From: Rhizophagus irregularis | Lineage: Eukaryota; Glomeromycota; Glomeromycetes; Glomerales; Glomeraceae | Assembly: GCF_026210795.1 (NCBI RefSeq) | Contig: NC_089453.1 | Coordinates: 3,040,501 to 3,104,500, forward strand | DNA: 64,000 bases | Direction of reading: 5' to 3' | Shown: in pieces, positions 12,966 through 25,100 of the stretch | Layout of the letters: every line of letters starts with the position of its first letter | How positions within the stretch are numbered: position 1 is the stretch's first letter | Program-made: the position numbers and the translations under genes | The notes under the pieces: generated by a model | What the model was told of the DNA's origin: nothing | What the model saw: the letters and a program-made list of their open reading frames with translations, nothing else | Database searches by the model: none

Positions 12966-15900
12966 AAATAAAAGTATATAAAAATAAATAAATAAATTTT
13001 ATTTTATTTATTTATTTTAATAAATGTAAATTATAAATTATATAAGTCGAATGAATTTTAAAATAAATATAAAATAAAATAAAATAAAATAAATAAAAAT
13101 TTAATGAACGTAAATATATATATTATATCCAATAAATTTTGAATAAATTAAAATTAAAAATAAGAAATGATATAAGCCTTAACGGACATTACAAATTTAT
13201 CCTATCATCAAATTTAAGTTTTTTAATCAAAAAAAAAAAAAAATCATTTTCCAACTTCTAAATTCGCAAGGAGGTGTGAAAGAAAATTTTTGGGGAAGGG
13301 AAAGGGCAAAAAGCGTTCAATTTATAACTTTTTGTAAAGTGTAAACTATTAATACTATACTATTAATGAACCATTTACTCGATAAATAAGGAATGAAAAT
13401 AGAATGGTCACATGGAATTTTCTATACACAAATCATGTGATTTGCAAAAACTTAACCTATTCAGACAAATGTTTTACACGTTTCGTACATATATTATTCA
13501 GTTACAGAAATTAAAACCATACTTCCAAAACCTCCAACATGATTTCCATCAAAATCTCTGAAAGAGATAAAAATTCTTGAAAAGAAATGACGTCTATTTA
13601 CGACGAACTTACGACGAGCCCAATAAGAAGACATCACGATGACCATACCTGACTCGACCAGAGATTAACCAAACGACAATTATTGTGCTTTTGCATGATA
13701 TGCATTGAAAAAATCAACAACGTAATTGTTTTTTAATAAGGCATCATTTCATACCTGACAATATTTATGTATGACACATTAAGCGAAGGAAAAATATGGG
13801 GATTTGATTTTAAATGTTGAAAGAATATTTTTAGTTAGGTCTTGTTTTTTCATCTTTTGGATTTTTATTAATTCTTTTAGGAGTCCAGAAGACAATTCCG
13901 CAAGGGAGTTAGGGTATAACATATAAATTAGGTTACTGTTTCTTCTAAATGTAAAAGACGTATCTAAAATTTTACAGCGTCCGTACTTGTCTAAATCTTA
14001 AAAGCAAAAAAATAAAAATATAAGTATACTTACAGTATATTATACTTCGAAAATATTTTTTTTTGAACCTATTGATTCGACAAATCGGGAATGTCTATAA
14101 AATCTATTAAACAAATTTGGTTAGTGATTACTGGATGATTATTTGTACAAAATTTCATGTGATCTGAACAACGGATATAATTTACTGTCGCACTAAGTGA
14201 CGCTCGTGATTAGGAACTCAAGTGTTTAACGGATAAATTTTATTCCGAATCTGATTGTAAGTTTGCATAAGCTTAATATACAATGACTCGATTGACTCAA
14301 TTGACTCATGGGTAAAACAAACTTTTTGGTAACTTTCTTATGAGTACCAGCTAAACTATATGTTTACACGAGTAATTTTTAAATATCTCATACAAGAATT
14401 TCGTAATGAAAAGAATCACGCTACGCGTTTTTTTTATAAAAATCAACGGAAAATACATTTATATCAGACGTAAACGTGAAAGAATAAAGATAATTTATAA
14501 AATTAGGTAGTATTAAAAACTCAGAAAATTTTTGGCTATAATTACATTGGGATTATTAAGCAATGATTAGAGGGCGTTACATCGATGAAACGCCATCTGG
14601 TCATTTCTTTTTATGAATTGAAATTATTTCACATAAGAAGCAATGATTAGAGGGTTACTAGCATTTCAATTTCAGGACGAATAATTATGTGGGATTTTAC
14701 GTAATCAAAGAAAAGTTTCTTTGAGGCCTGCGAATCGATTTGTCCGCAACATAAATAGAATAAGTATCAACTTACAATTTAAATTTCATATCCCATTATA
14801 ACTATTACTCATCGTTAATGTAACGCATTTGACTTCCTTTCGATATTCACAAAAAACTTTCCATACGTTGGAACCAAAAATACTACAAGACTTTTAACCA
14901 TCTTCCATCAAAAAAAAAAAAATGAGTATTGAAGAGTGTTTCTTTGATTAGGATCTGTGTTATCAATGTTCATTATAAAAATTACTATTATAATAATAAT
15001 GATAAATATACCTTTCAGAACTTTCGAGATGTTTATATTAAAAATAAATAATTTACATGCGCAAGCCATTAAAAAATTATAATTAAAAATTATGTCAAAC
15101 AACAATTTAATCATGAGCATTATAACAAATTTGGGTGAATAAAGTAAATAATGTAAAATTAAAGTTCCTATATTTGTCTGTACTTACAAAACAAAATTAA
15201 TTGAATATGAAATTAATATTGATTTTTTGTATTTTAACCTGTTCACATCCATTCTTCGCCAATAATTCTTATAAAAGTGAAAGGGTATGAAAAAGAAAAG
15301 GAAACAGAGTGATACAAATTTTATACTGAAACGCGGGCCAATAACTCTTGTAATAAAGAAAATTCCAAATCACCATTTATTCCTTTAGCTCTCAGTGTGC
15401 AACAATTTTTAGAAAATCCAACCCAACAGTCATGTACTTATTAAAACGTTAAACAGAAAAATTCTTTTTGAGGACACAGTATTTTAATTAGTTTGGATGC
15501 TATAAACATTCCCTGTGATAGCGTAACAAAACTCATATACTAGAGTAACATAATAAACTTTATGTTACTTATATGTTATCACTTAAGTCACTTCAATGAA
15601 AATAATACAACTTTCTTTCTATATTCTTCACGTATAACTTCAACAAGAACGGTTACAGCACTAGCATCAAGTACTTTGCCTAGTGCTTATTTTTCTATAT
15701 CTCTTATGATGCTGTTATGCATTTCTAAACTAAAATTCATACGCAAAATTATTACGAAAGTGGTTGAATGTTCTTAAACTTTCTTCTTCATCATATCCAT
15801 ATAATTACAACTCTGTGATAAGTCAACTTTCATTAGTCATAAGTTTTAATTCTACATTAAATTTATTAGGTTGCATTCTGTAGAAAATGGTTTATAAAAT

Positions 15901-16188
15901 AAAGCTGATGCCAATAAACATGTATATTAACGAGGTTTTGCTATTTTCTAACGGATATTATAAAGAATATTGACGATACCATAATTTTCATTATTATTAT
16001 TTTTACATTCAGTTGCAGATTTACTTATTCCCAAATCACCTATAAATGCTATAAATGCCATAGAAATTTGATCAGTTGATCTCGGGCGGATCAACCAATC
16101 AAATTTGATTTACCCAATATAATGCGCGCCTATTATTATCATGTGATATTGTTTACTCTCAACCGGTTATTATGTACATGTGGATCGC
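12966..16188. other. Long gene-poor stretch
   Basis: No gene is supported. A short direct repeat AGCAATGATTAGAGGG occurs near 14560 and 14640. Short open frames lack codon structure and look like chance. DNA just upstream of 16189 is the promoter region of the small gene at 16276. Confidence 0.45.
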
Positions 16189-16198
16189 TTATAAAAGG
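16189..16198 (+). promoter_or_regulatory. TATA box of the small multi-exon gene
   Basis: TTATAAAAGG lies 87 nt upstream of the ATG at 16276, with a T-rich leader between them. This is a normal position for a core promoter element. Confidence 0.55.
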
Positions 16199-16275
16199 TT
16201 CCATTCTTTCCAATGTTAAATTTTTTTCCCACAAATTTTGTTTTTCTATTTTACTAAAAAGAAATTATTAGAAAA

Positions 16276-17174
16276 ATGAGTGATGATAAACTTTTGCAAA
16301 AATTATCTCAAAATTCACCTAAATTAACTCCTGATAATAAACCAAATGATAAAAAAAAACCTCATGAAGAAGCTAATGATAATCCTATAAAAGAATCATC
16401 AAAAATGGCGCCACAATATAAGGTATTAAATAAAAAAATTTCTAACACAATATGTTTGATAATTTATATTTATGAATATATTTTGATGTTTATTTTATAA
16501 TTTTATTTAAAAGAATAAGGATGATAGCAAGGTATTGCCTGTTAATCAATTTTGTTTATTGTATTTGAAATTTATATTTTTATTTTAGAAATTATGAATT
16601 ATCTCAAGTATTTATAAAAATTAAACTTGAAACTTACAAATAATTTTTTTATATTTCATAGAAAAATAACAATCACACTGATAACTCCTGGGAGGTATTG
16701 CTAAGAGTTTAATAAAATATTTAAATATTTTATAAGCGAATTTTTTTATTTTGCTATTAAATATTATATTTGAAACTATATATAATAAGGAAACTATTGT
16801 TAACGGCTTCCAATTGGATTCGGCATTACCAGAAGATGGAAAATCTCATCGGGGTTTATTAAGATTTCAGCGTAAAACTAAGCATAAAAATAAACAGGTA
16901 ACAATAAAAAAAATGGGTTGACAAAAAATATATTAAAAACTAAAAATTATATTTTTTAAAAATTATTAAGTATAATCGCGAATTAATACAAGAAGAAAAT
17001 CGAGAAAAGGCGTCGGTAAATATAAAGATTATTATTATTATTATTAGTAATTTGAAGTTTATGAATTATTTTTTAAATTTTTTAAATTTTTTTTCATTCA
17101 AACTCTAAAATAAGGATAAGAAGAACAGATATGAAAGTTTTTGTGAGGAATGGGGATGGGATGATAGTATTTAG
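16276..17174 (+). CDS. Small intron-rich orphan gene, about 135 aa
   Basis: Exons 16276-16422, 16520-16531 (or 16514-16531), 16662-16694, 16790-16897, 16971-17015 and 17115-17174 are all whole-codon, so every intron is phase 0. Every junction is GT-AG with donors GTATT, GTAAC or GTAAA. The second exon is a microexon of 12 or 18 nt. The protein is hydrophilic: a Lys/Asn/Pro-rich N-terminus (KLTPDNKPNDKKKPHEE), a middle HRGLLRFQRKTKHKNK, and a C-terminus EEWGWDDSI that echoes the earlier NSWE. There is no signal peptide or membrane segment. I recognise no family and assign no function. Consistent phase and splice signals over six exons make the gene itself convincing. Confidence 0.7.
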
Positions 17175-18754
17175 TCAAGTGAATTCTCATCTTCCTGATA
17201 TTGAGAGTGAAAGAATAATAAAAGGTATAATGTTTTTAACGTTTCAACGATCATATATTTATTTATTTTATATTATCAGTAGTAATATTCTATAGTATTG
17301 TTTTTATTTTTTATTTTTGTATCTTATTAAATTAAAATTAAATGTTTTAAAACGCGGGTATTTGTTATTTGAAATTCGAATTATAATATTAAAATATTCA
17401 AAGCTAAAATTATTAATGTGATCAATATAACGAATCTAATGTAAACGGTATTGTATGTATTTATATTGGTTAACGTCACGAAGTGACATACAATATCTAT
17501 ATTATCGTACGGCTAATGCGAATCGTGCTCAAATAACAGATGAATTCAATATTGTAAGCGAATAAACTATTGATATATTGATATCAATATTGTACGATAA
17601 TGATAATATCGGTCAAAAAAAAAATCGATAAATAATTAAATAAGCTCTATGTAAATTTATAAATTTTGAATTTAGTATAAAATTACGGTATATGTGCCTC
17701 ATGATGATCTTTACAAATTAAAATGTAATTTTAGCAAGAAAATCAGATTTGTTAATAAAATTTTCGCATTTAATTCGATTATTAAGATTATTAAGTAAAT
17801 TTACTATGAAACCACTGTGTAACTATGGCATTTAATTTGAGCTTACTTTAACTTACCCAATTTAAAATATGAAGATCCGAGACATGGCATTGCAGGATTT
17901 TTGTTTATATCACACCACATATTGTATATCACTGCTTTCGTGCAACAATTTGTCAAAGGATGTTTATATAATATATATGACTCTTCGGAAATTCTAATGC
18001 TCCCGTTTCCTAGTAATAATAATTATTTATCCCCAATTCCTCAATTATACGGTGACGGGATAAATAATATCCGAATTCTCTTCCATATAGAACTAAATAC
18101 AATATCAAAATTCCAATTATACAATTGCTTGGGACGAGGAATAAATTAGATGAGTTTGGCTTATCTCCAATCGCTCAGATGATTAAATAAACGTAGTCTT
18201 ATAATGACCCAGGGAAACGCCGTCGCCTTTGCGTATTACGATTAAATCTATTCATGAAGTAAAAATAAGATTTTGGGAAATCTCAAATCTCAATTTGTTG
18301 GAACGCAATCAATGAAATCAGCGAGAGATTGATCCAATCGTATAAAATTTTAGCGTATAAAAAAGGCTAGTTGTGAATAATTATTTATTTTAAAAATTTT
18401 ATTCGATCATTTAAAATACAGTTATAAAAGAGTGGTAAGTTAATTGATTAGATAAAATGGTAAAGATGGACTTTTAGACGTTTGAAATAACGAAAGAATT
18501 AAATCTTTCTACTTTTTTGTCTTTACCAAATTCTATCATTCTAAATAATTTTTTATACGTATAAACGTATCTATAAAATAAATTTTTTTTTTTGTCAATC
18601 AAAGAAGCTTTTTAAATTTGCTTTTTCACAAATTAACAAGAAAATAGATTTATTAATACTTATAGTTGAGCTTAATTATTTATTATAAGAGAAATATATT
18701 CATAGACAACTCATAAATACTTATACTTCAAAATTATAAATGACTTATTCTAAT
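17175..18754. other. Intergenic, no gene seen
   Basis: Contains an imperfect inverted repeat around GTACGATAATGATAATAT (about 17590) and TATATTATCGTAC (about 17500). An 82-codon open stretch at 17901-18149 lacks a recognisable domain and is probably chance. Confidence 0.4.
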
Positions 18755-19348
18755 TTAATTTAATAAGTATTGACCTAAATATTGTCTTAAACAACATTTA
18801 AGATTTTCTTTTTGATCAAAAGTAAATGTCAAATGCTCTTGTTCCGCATTTTGAAGCTCAATTCCAAGAAAATTTTTATTCAAACAATTATTTATTAAAA
18901 GGGGAGAAACGATTTCACATGATACCTGATAAAACCTGGCGTCGTATTGTTGCTTATAGTAGAAAATACATTCATTTTCATTGGATTGAGTGTTACGTTC
19001 TTGTAATGATTTATTTAATAAATATGTAACGGTATCGTAACAAATTTCTTTACAGTCAACATAATAATGCAAAAAGTCATTTGGTGGTCGGTAAAAAAAG
19101 ACTTTAGGATGAACAGGAGGTATTTGTTGAGGGGGTGCAGTTTGTGATTGCATATTATAATTTATATTATCATATTGATCCTGAGGCGTAAAAGTCATAT
19201 AAAGTGCTTTTGCAGCGTAGGAGGTAGATGCTTGTTCATGTGGCGATAAAGTAGGATCGTTATTATCTTGATCAGGATAAGTAGTAATAATTGAAGGTGA
19301 CAAGTTTTCAGTATAAGAAACTCGAATTCTGGAATGAGTTTGATTCAT
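18755..19348 (-). CDS. FFYRPPN-family orphan protein, 197 aa
   Basis: The start is taken at the first ATG of the frame (19348, MNQTHSRIRVSY). The first 90 residues are low complexity, rich in Gln, Asn, Ser, Thr and Pro. The conserved C-terminal half begins VFFYRPPNDFLHYYVDCKEI, continues through a variable linker, then CIFYYKQQYDARFYQVSCEI, and ends in a KENL…LGQYLLN helix. The two halves FFYxPP…YxVxCxE and FYY…FYQVSCE look like an internal duplication. No signal peptide or membrane segment is seen. It is the divergently oriented neighbour of the paralogue at 21516. Function unknown; it belongs to a local cluster of eight related copies. Confidence 0.75.
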   Translation of the reverse strand: MNQTHSRIRVSYTENLSPSIITTYPDQDNNDPTLSPHEQASTSYAAKALYMTFTPQDQYDNINYNMQSQTAPPQQIPPVHPKVFFYRPPNDFLHYYVDCKEICYDTVTYLLNKSLQERNTQSNENECIFYYKQQYDARFYQVSCEIVSPLLINNCLNKNFLGIELQNAEQEHLTFTFDQKENLKCCLRQYLGQYLLN

Positions 19349-21062
19349 ATTATGCAATGTGGATATTTTCTTTTTTTAAATTATCGTTAGTTATAGATTT
19401 AAACAAAATTATGGGGAATACATATATTATGATAAAAAATCTTGAACGAAATCTGACGAATGCCGAATAGGCGTCTTTCTCCTTTTTTTTTTTGTTATTT
19501 AATAAAAATAAATTAGTCTATTTAAGAACGAGAATATTAAGATAAATTTTTCAATTATTTTCCATGACCTTTTATATTTTTCGTATGGAGGGACAAATTA
19601 ATTACAATTGTTAAATGTTGTTCCACAATAATATTTTTTAGGAACCATAACGAGAATCTGTATTAAATAAGCAAGTTTTATAATTAATGAACGACAGACG
19701 AGCTTTCTTGGTATTAATGAATCATACATTCCCATTTGTCAATTTTATCGTTTATGGAATTCGTGTGACATTTCTAGACAATCAAAATGTAAATTATGAT
19801 GTTTCATATTATTTATTAGAGTACGTAATTGTACCACCAAAAAATAGTGTCACGTGTGTGTTGATAAATTAAATACGTCGGAGTTTTTGTATTTATTTAG
19901 GCACTCGGTACCGTTGCTCTCCTTTACCATCTTTTGAATTTCAAATCCTAGCATTTTCTTGTGTATGGTTGCATGTGATCGTCCGGTAATTCAATATTTC
20001 AGTATACTTTTTTTTTCATTCAAATATATCATTTAAATTTAAACGGCGATAAAGTGTGAAATTTTCACATTTTAATAAAAATAAAAAAATTTTTTTTTTT
20101 AGTACTTTACGCGAGTATAATGATTTCTAGGTATTTAAGCTTAATATATAATGGTTTAACGTATTTAGCCATATAATTTGAACTCGTAATATAATCTCAA
20201 CATTTGAATAATAAAAATTTAATACAATTCTATACAAAATTTTAGCTGAAAAGTATTGGGCAATTTAATTGTGTAAAAAAAAAAATGAATAACTTAGTTT
20301 ATTGGTTACAACATTTGGAAATGAGTGTAACATGAAAATATCTTTGATAAATGTCCTTATTAAGAATTCATTCAAAGTTGCTATTTTGATATTCATTCGA
20401 GACGAATCGTGCTACTGTAATACAGAAACCAAGATCTATTTATTAGTATGGTAATATTTTGTATATATAATCGTATAGATGGGTTTCAGCAGTTGTCACA
20501 ATTTGTTAACAACATGAAAAATTTATTTATGAAAATCCCGTTTTTTAATTATATTTAAAAATAAATAAAATTTTCTTTTTCCGTGACATTGTGAAAATTA
20601 TCGATCTCCTAATTACTTATTTTGAGCATAATTAATTAATTAAGAGTATGTGGGCTGAAAGTATCCTTGAAGAAGTAAATAACAATTCGCTCAACATAAT
20701 AATCAAAAAAATTTTCAATAGTTTTAATAAGAAACTGTTATATAAACAATAGTGTAACTTCAAACTTTATAAAAACATGAATTACGTTAACTTGACGAAA
20801 CACTAAACCGATAAAATGATAGAGAAACATGAACTGTACATTTTACCATGAAATTATTATTGTTAAAATAAAAAATGATTAAAAAAATTTCCTATTTAAA
20901 ATCGGTGGTTTTAAATAGTTTCCTATAAGGGTCCGCTTCATCGAACTTAGGTTCTTGTAGTGGACGATGCTATATAGTGTCAACAATTTATATTCGTTAG
21001 AATAATTTTTTGTGTTCCTCATTGTATTGCTCCTTACTATCCATAAAATAAACAAATAAATA
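19349..21062. other. Intergenic region between divergent paralogues
   Basis: No supported gene. A 61-codon frame at 19687-19872 has no recognisable features. The stretch contains the 5' regions of both flanking family members. Confidence 0.4.
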
Positions 21063-21202
21063 AATAAACCTGATACGGAATTATTATATCATTCAGCATA
21101 AATTGATGCAGAAGTCACATGATCAATATGACGATCATTTCCTGTTTTGGAAATAGCCGGCAATATTGATCATGTGACGAACGGAAATTAAACAGGTTTA
21201 TT
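21063..21202. mobile_element. 140-bp foldback MITE
   Basis: Outer ends AATAAACCTG and CAGGTTTATT are inverted repeats. Inner arms GTCACATGATCAATAT (21114-21129) and ATATTGATCATGTGAC (21163-21178) are also perfectly inverted, so the whole sequence folds back on itself. It sits about 310 bp upstream of the gene at 21516 and may influence its promoter. Another AACAGGTTTAT word lies at about 21243. Confidence 0.6.
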
Positions 21203-21515
21203 TTTTTTTAAAACAAATAAATATTTATTTTTTCCCGTCAGAACAGGTTTATATTAATGAATAATATTAGCTGTCAGACGTATATATCCTTTTTTGCCTC
21301 AACTATCTTGTGATGAACGTTTCATATATATAAATAGCTCATAAAAAGTTCAAATTTTCATTTTCAGATAAAAAAGAAAAACTTTCAATCTATTATTAAA
21401 TAAAATAAAGTTCTCAGTAACAGATTTTCGTTCACTCTCTTATAAATTTTTTTTTTTTTTAAATACAGACAAATATTTATCTTTTTGTTTATTTATATTT
21501 ATTACTAAGTCTGAT

Positions 21516-22166
21516 ATGAACCAAAATCAAGTTTCTAACTCGGAGAACCTTTTACCTTCGTCTGACATGAATCAAGATCAAGTTTCTAACTCGGAGAACC
21601 TTTTACCTTCATCTGACATGAATCAAGGTCAAGTTTCTAACTCGGAGAACCTTTTACCTTCGTCTGACATGAATCAAGATCAAGCTTTTTCTCAAGATAA
21701 CAATTCCAACACATCTTACATGACTACTGCGGTTCAGGATATTCATCCTCAATATGATAATACGCAAACATCACCTCAACAACAAACTACACTTGCAACT
21801 ACACCTTTTCATCCTACTACCTTTTTCTATAGACCTCCAAACGAATTTTGCCATTATTATGTTAATTGTAAAGAAATCTGTTATGATACCGTTGCCTATT
21901 TATTAAACAAATCGTTAAAAGAAAATAACGTTCAATCTAACGAAAATGAATGTATTTTCTATTATAAGCAACAACACGACGCCAGGTTTTATCAAGTATC
22001 ATGTGAAATTGTTTCACCTCTTTTGATTAATAATTATTTGAACAAGAATTTTCTTGGATTTGAACTTCAAAATTCGGAGCAAGAGCATTTAGTATTTACT
22101 ATTAATCAAAAAGAGAATCTTGAATATTACTTAAAACAATATTTAAGCCTTCATTTACTAAACTAA
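21516..22166 (+). CDS. FFYRPPN-family orphan protein, 216 aa
   Basis: Intact single-exon frame with ATG at 21516, preceded by a T-rich leader and a TATATATAAATAG box near 21325. Residues 1-55 consist of more than three tandem units of MNQxQVSNSENLLPSSD (51 bp each). Then comes a Gln/Thr-rich linker and the conserved core FFYRPPNEFCHYYVNCKEI, CIFYYKQQHDARFYQVSCEI and NKNFLGFELQN, ending KQYLSLHLLN. Compared with paralogues, the number of N-terminal units varies, which suggests unequal crossing over or slippage. Cys residues in NCKEIC and VSCE are invariant in the family members read here. No known domain recognised. Confidence 0.8.
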   Translation: MNQNQVSNSENLLPSSDMNQDQVSNSENLLPSSDMNQGQVSNSENLLPSSDMNQDQAFSQDNNSNTSYMTTAVQDIHPQYDNTQTSPQQQTTLATTPFHPTTFFYRPPNEFCHYYVNCKEICYDTVAYLLNKSLKENNVQSNENECIFYYKQQHDARFYQVSCEIVSPLLINNYLNKNFLGFELQNSEQEHLVFTINQKENLEYYLKQYLSLHLLN

Positions 22167-22966
22167 TGTTAAGATTTTCATTCACATTTAAATTTATCAG
22201 TTTATAATTTTGGTAGTATTGTGGTTTCTTTCTATCCTTAATTTCATTTATTATATTTTTAAAGTTGTATTTCTGTTTATAATAAAACTCAGTTTCATTA
22301 TAACTAACTTTACATCATAATATTGAATGTTCAGTGACAAAGTACGTTAAATAAGAGAATTAATTCCAGTACTAAATATCAAAAAAAAAAATTGTACACG
22401 AGATTGACTAATTATTTTACTCGACGTTTGTTCGTATGATCACGTGATCAACAAATTCCAGAATATTTTGCTAAATTTATAGCTGAAGGACAAAAGAAGA
22501 CGCCCTCAGAAAAAATTAAAGAAGCAATACTGCTGCATCCGCAAGGTTTAGAATAAAAAAGAAAATGTGTGAACAAGACCTTAGCCCTTGAAAAAAAATG
22601 CAAGTGAATGACCTGAATGACCGCAAAAGCTGAAAGTGTTGATTATCAAAAATCAAATGTCTTATGATACAACGTTTATTTTTATTTCAATTTCTAACTT
22701 AATTGTCCAGACATTTGTAAGGGAATTTAGATAAGCTAAATAAAACAAACATAAATTCTCAAAATTATTAAAGCTGAAAATCCGATATTCCACCAAGGGA
22801 TCTTCATCAATAAATATTTTTAGCGTTAGGTTGAGTTCGCCTCTTACCGTAGTATTTGATGCATACGGTTTCTTTTCCCTTGTATTATTTTATTTTATCT
22901 TATATAAATTGCACGCCTATACCCATTAGAATCTTAAAAATCCATTAGATTTCGCGTTGTTTATTT
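22167..22966. other. 3' flank and intergenic DNA
   Basis: The first 250 bases resemble the 3' flanks of the paralogues at 26669 and 31314 (shared AACTCAGTTTCATTATAACT and ACAAAGTACGTTAAATAAGA words), showing that the gene was copied with its flank. An ATCACGTGAT palindrome lies near 22440. No gene seen. Confidence 0.5.
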
Positions 22967-23264
22967 AGGCCACACAAATTCGAATTTTCGGTTCACTTCA
23001 CCCGGCCGGGTCACTTTTTCAAATTTCAATAAAAAAAAGTTTATATATAAAAAATTTATCACGTGATCAGGACGTTTTTTTATTGGCGGTAAGTTTATCA
23101 CGCGGCTGAGAACTTCTAGAGCGAAAATAAATTCCTCATTTTTAAAAGTCAACCAATCAGATGTCACGATTTTATATATAAACTTTTTTTAATAAACCCC
23201 GGGTCCCCGGGTCGATTTTAAATTTCAATGTTACGTGAACCGAAAAATTGAATTTGTGTGGCCT
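22967..23264. mobile_element. 298-bp foldback MITE with GGCCACAC ends
   Basis: AGGCCACACAAATTC at the left is inverted as GAATTTGTGTGGCCT at the right. Inner matches include TTCGGTTCAC / GTGAACCGAA, a CCCGG-rich block on both sides, and AAGTTTATATATAAAA / TTTATATATAAACTT. The near-continuous long inverted repeat is typical of a MITE. Flanks TTTATTT and TATATTT may be an eroded target duplication. It has no coding capacity and an ATCACGTGAT palindrome in the middle. Confidence 0.75.
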
Positions 23265-24331
23265 TATATTTATGAAACCTATTTTTTATTTCAAGGTATA
23301 TTTTATTGGTCAGCATACGACGACAATTAGTTAATAGTAAACCAAATAATTCAACCACGCATACCTTTCGGATTTTGCTACAAAACATGCAAAGAAGAAT
23401 ATCACCGTACCCTAGACTCTGGTTATTCAGTGAAATAATTAATTTAAACTAAGTATTTCACCGACATAGATCGTTGAAACAAACTCTTCCATTATCTTCT
23501 AATCTGTCTACTTTTCCGCTGATTCGAATTTTTTAGTTGCTTTAAATGATACGTGAATACTAATTTTATCTGTCGATCGACCGCTAAGACTATAAATATT
23601 TCAAAACGGGACGTGCTCACGTGCATAATTAAGGAGTGTTACACAGTTAAAATAATAAAATTCTCCTCAAAGAAGGAGTCGATCATGAACAATAATAGTT
23701 TTTATATAAGCGGCAAACAATTATGGTTACACCTTCACAAGCAAAACAATTACGCTTACGTATTAAAATAATAACGTATTATTTACTTTTAATTGTCTTA
23801 TCGAAAAGATGATTATAAAAGAAACAAATTGTATTATTATAATTGTTCGACGTGAAATCTCATCGCAGCAGCTGCAAATTGTACAATATTTAGACTGATT
23901 GAATCTAAGTAAGACCTATTTATGTATTATACAACATGTAAGAATTTTCTTTGCATGCCTCTTTGTCAATTGACAATCTATTTACCGTATCATAAAAATA
24001 ATATTTTTTTGAGTCACAACAAGATAATTTAAGTTAGAATGAGTCATCGTTTTTTTAATTAAAAAAAAAACAATAATAAATAATATATACGAAATTACAT
24101 ATTCTTCAATAATAAAGCATAAAATTATATTTGTTTCATAATAACATGAAGAATTTATTTTTGAAACGTAATGCAATTTAATAAAGGGGGTTACGTTTCA
24201 AAAATATTATAGCATGACACTTGTATAATACTTATTTATAATAACATATAACAGGATAAAGAATAAGAAAACAAAATTCAGTAATACAAATAATATATAC
24301 TAATGACATAATTTAAAAGTAATAATTGTGT
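23265..24331. other. Intergenic, nothing assigned
   Basis: No coding-like frame above chance and no delimited repeat were recognised. Confidence 0.4.
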
Positions 24332-24790
24332 TTATAATTTAGGTTGTGAAATAATGGTATCGTTGCTATTTGAACTCTTATTAATTTGTTTTTGCGTCAA
24401 GCGATTAAGGAAAAATCCCTTCAAATGAGATTCCAAATTATCTCTTTGAAATTTTGAAAAAGTCAAATATTCTTGTTGTGGTTCTTCAACTTGTTTGAGT
24501 TCGATGCCATAAATTTTTTTGTTTAAAAATTGAACAATTAATGAATGTGAAATTAATTTACAAGTTAGTTGATAAAAATTATTGTCATCAATATTATAAT
24601 AAAATGTATGGTCAGATAAAGGGTCAACAGTCTCGTTTGATAATTCACAAGTAATGTGATATATTTGAGAGTCTCCTGGAGGATTGTAAAAAAAGGCCAT
24701 TCTATCATTTGAATGGTTTAAAGAAGGGGTTGCTAATTGGGTTAATTGATCAATATCAGTACATCCTTTGACAAAAATAACGTCACTCAT
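24332..24790 (-). CDS. Divergent FFYRPPN-family protein, 152 aa
   Basis: Intact frame from ATG at 24790. It lacks the repetitive N-terminus of its paralogues but shares the two-part core: AFFYNPPGDSQIYHITCEL, then FYYNIDDNNFYQLTCKL and LNKKIYGIELKQ, then a KFQRDNLESHLKGF helix and a short Ser/Asn tail. In this copy the two FxY…YxxTCxL halves are the most alike, which best reveals the internal duplication. A tandem repeat at 24808-24935 lies immediately upstream in the promoter. Function unknown. Confidence 0.7.
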   Translation of the reverse strand: MSDVIFVKGCTDIDQLTQLATPSLNHSNDRMAFFYNPPGDSQIYHITCELSNETVDPLSDHTFYYNIDDNNFYQLTCKLISHSLIVQFLNKKIYGIELKQVEEPQQEYLTFSKFQRDNLESHLKGFFLNRLTQKQINKSSNSNDTIISQPKL

Positions 24791-24807
24791 TTTTGAGGTA
24801 AATAACT

Positions 24808-24935
24808 GACACGAGGTTTATATTATTAAAGGATTTTGAATTTTTTTTTTTCAATAAAAAAAGGACGCGAACTTTATATTATTGAAGGATTTGAATTTTT
24901 TTTTCAATAAAAAAGGACACGAATTTTTTTTTCAA
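24808..24935. repeat. Tandem repeat upstream of the 24332 gene
   Basis: About two and a half copies of a roughly 56-bp unit containing GGACRCGAACTTTATATTAT and a T-run followed by CAATAAAAAA. It lies 18-145 bp upstream of the start codon, so copy-number change would alter the promoter. Confidence 0.65.
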
Positions 24936-25100
24936 AAAAAAAGTAAAACATGCTTATTTATATCTTAATCATTAATTATGATGTCTTTGTTCAATTACTA
25001 TTAATAGTTAACATAATGTTTACTATAAATGTTTTGAAGCAATTTATTTGTATTCCAAATTTAAACTAATAAATTTAGACGGATGTTACCAATTTTTTCC

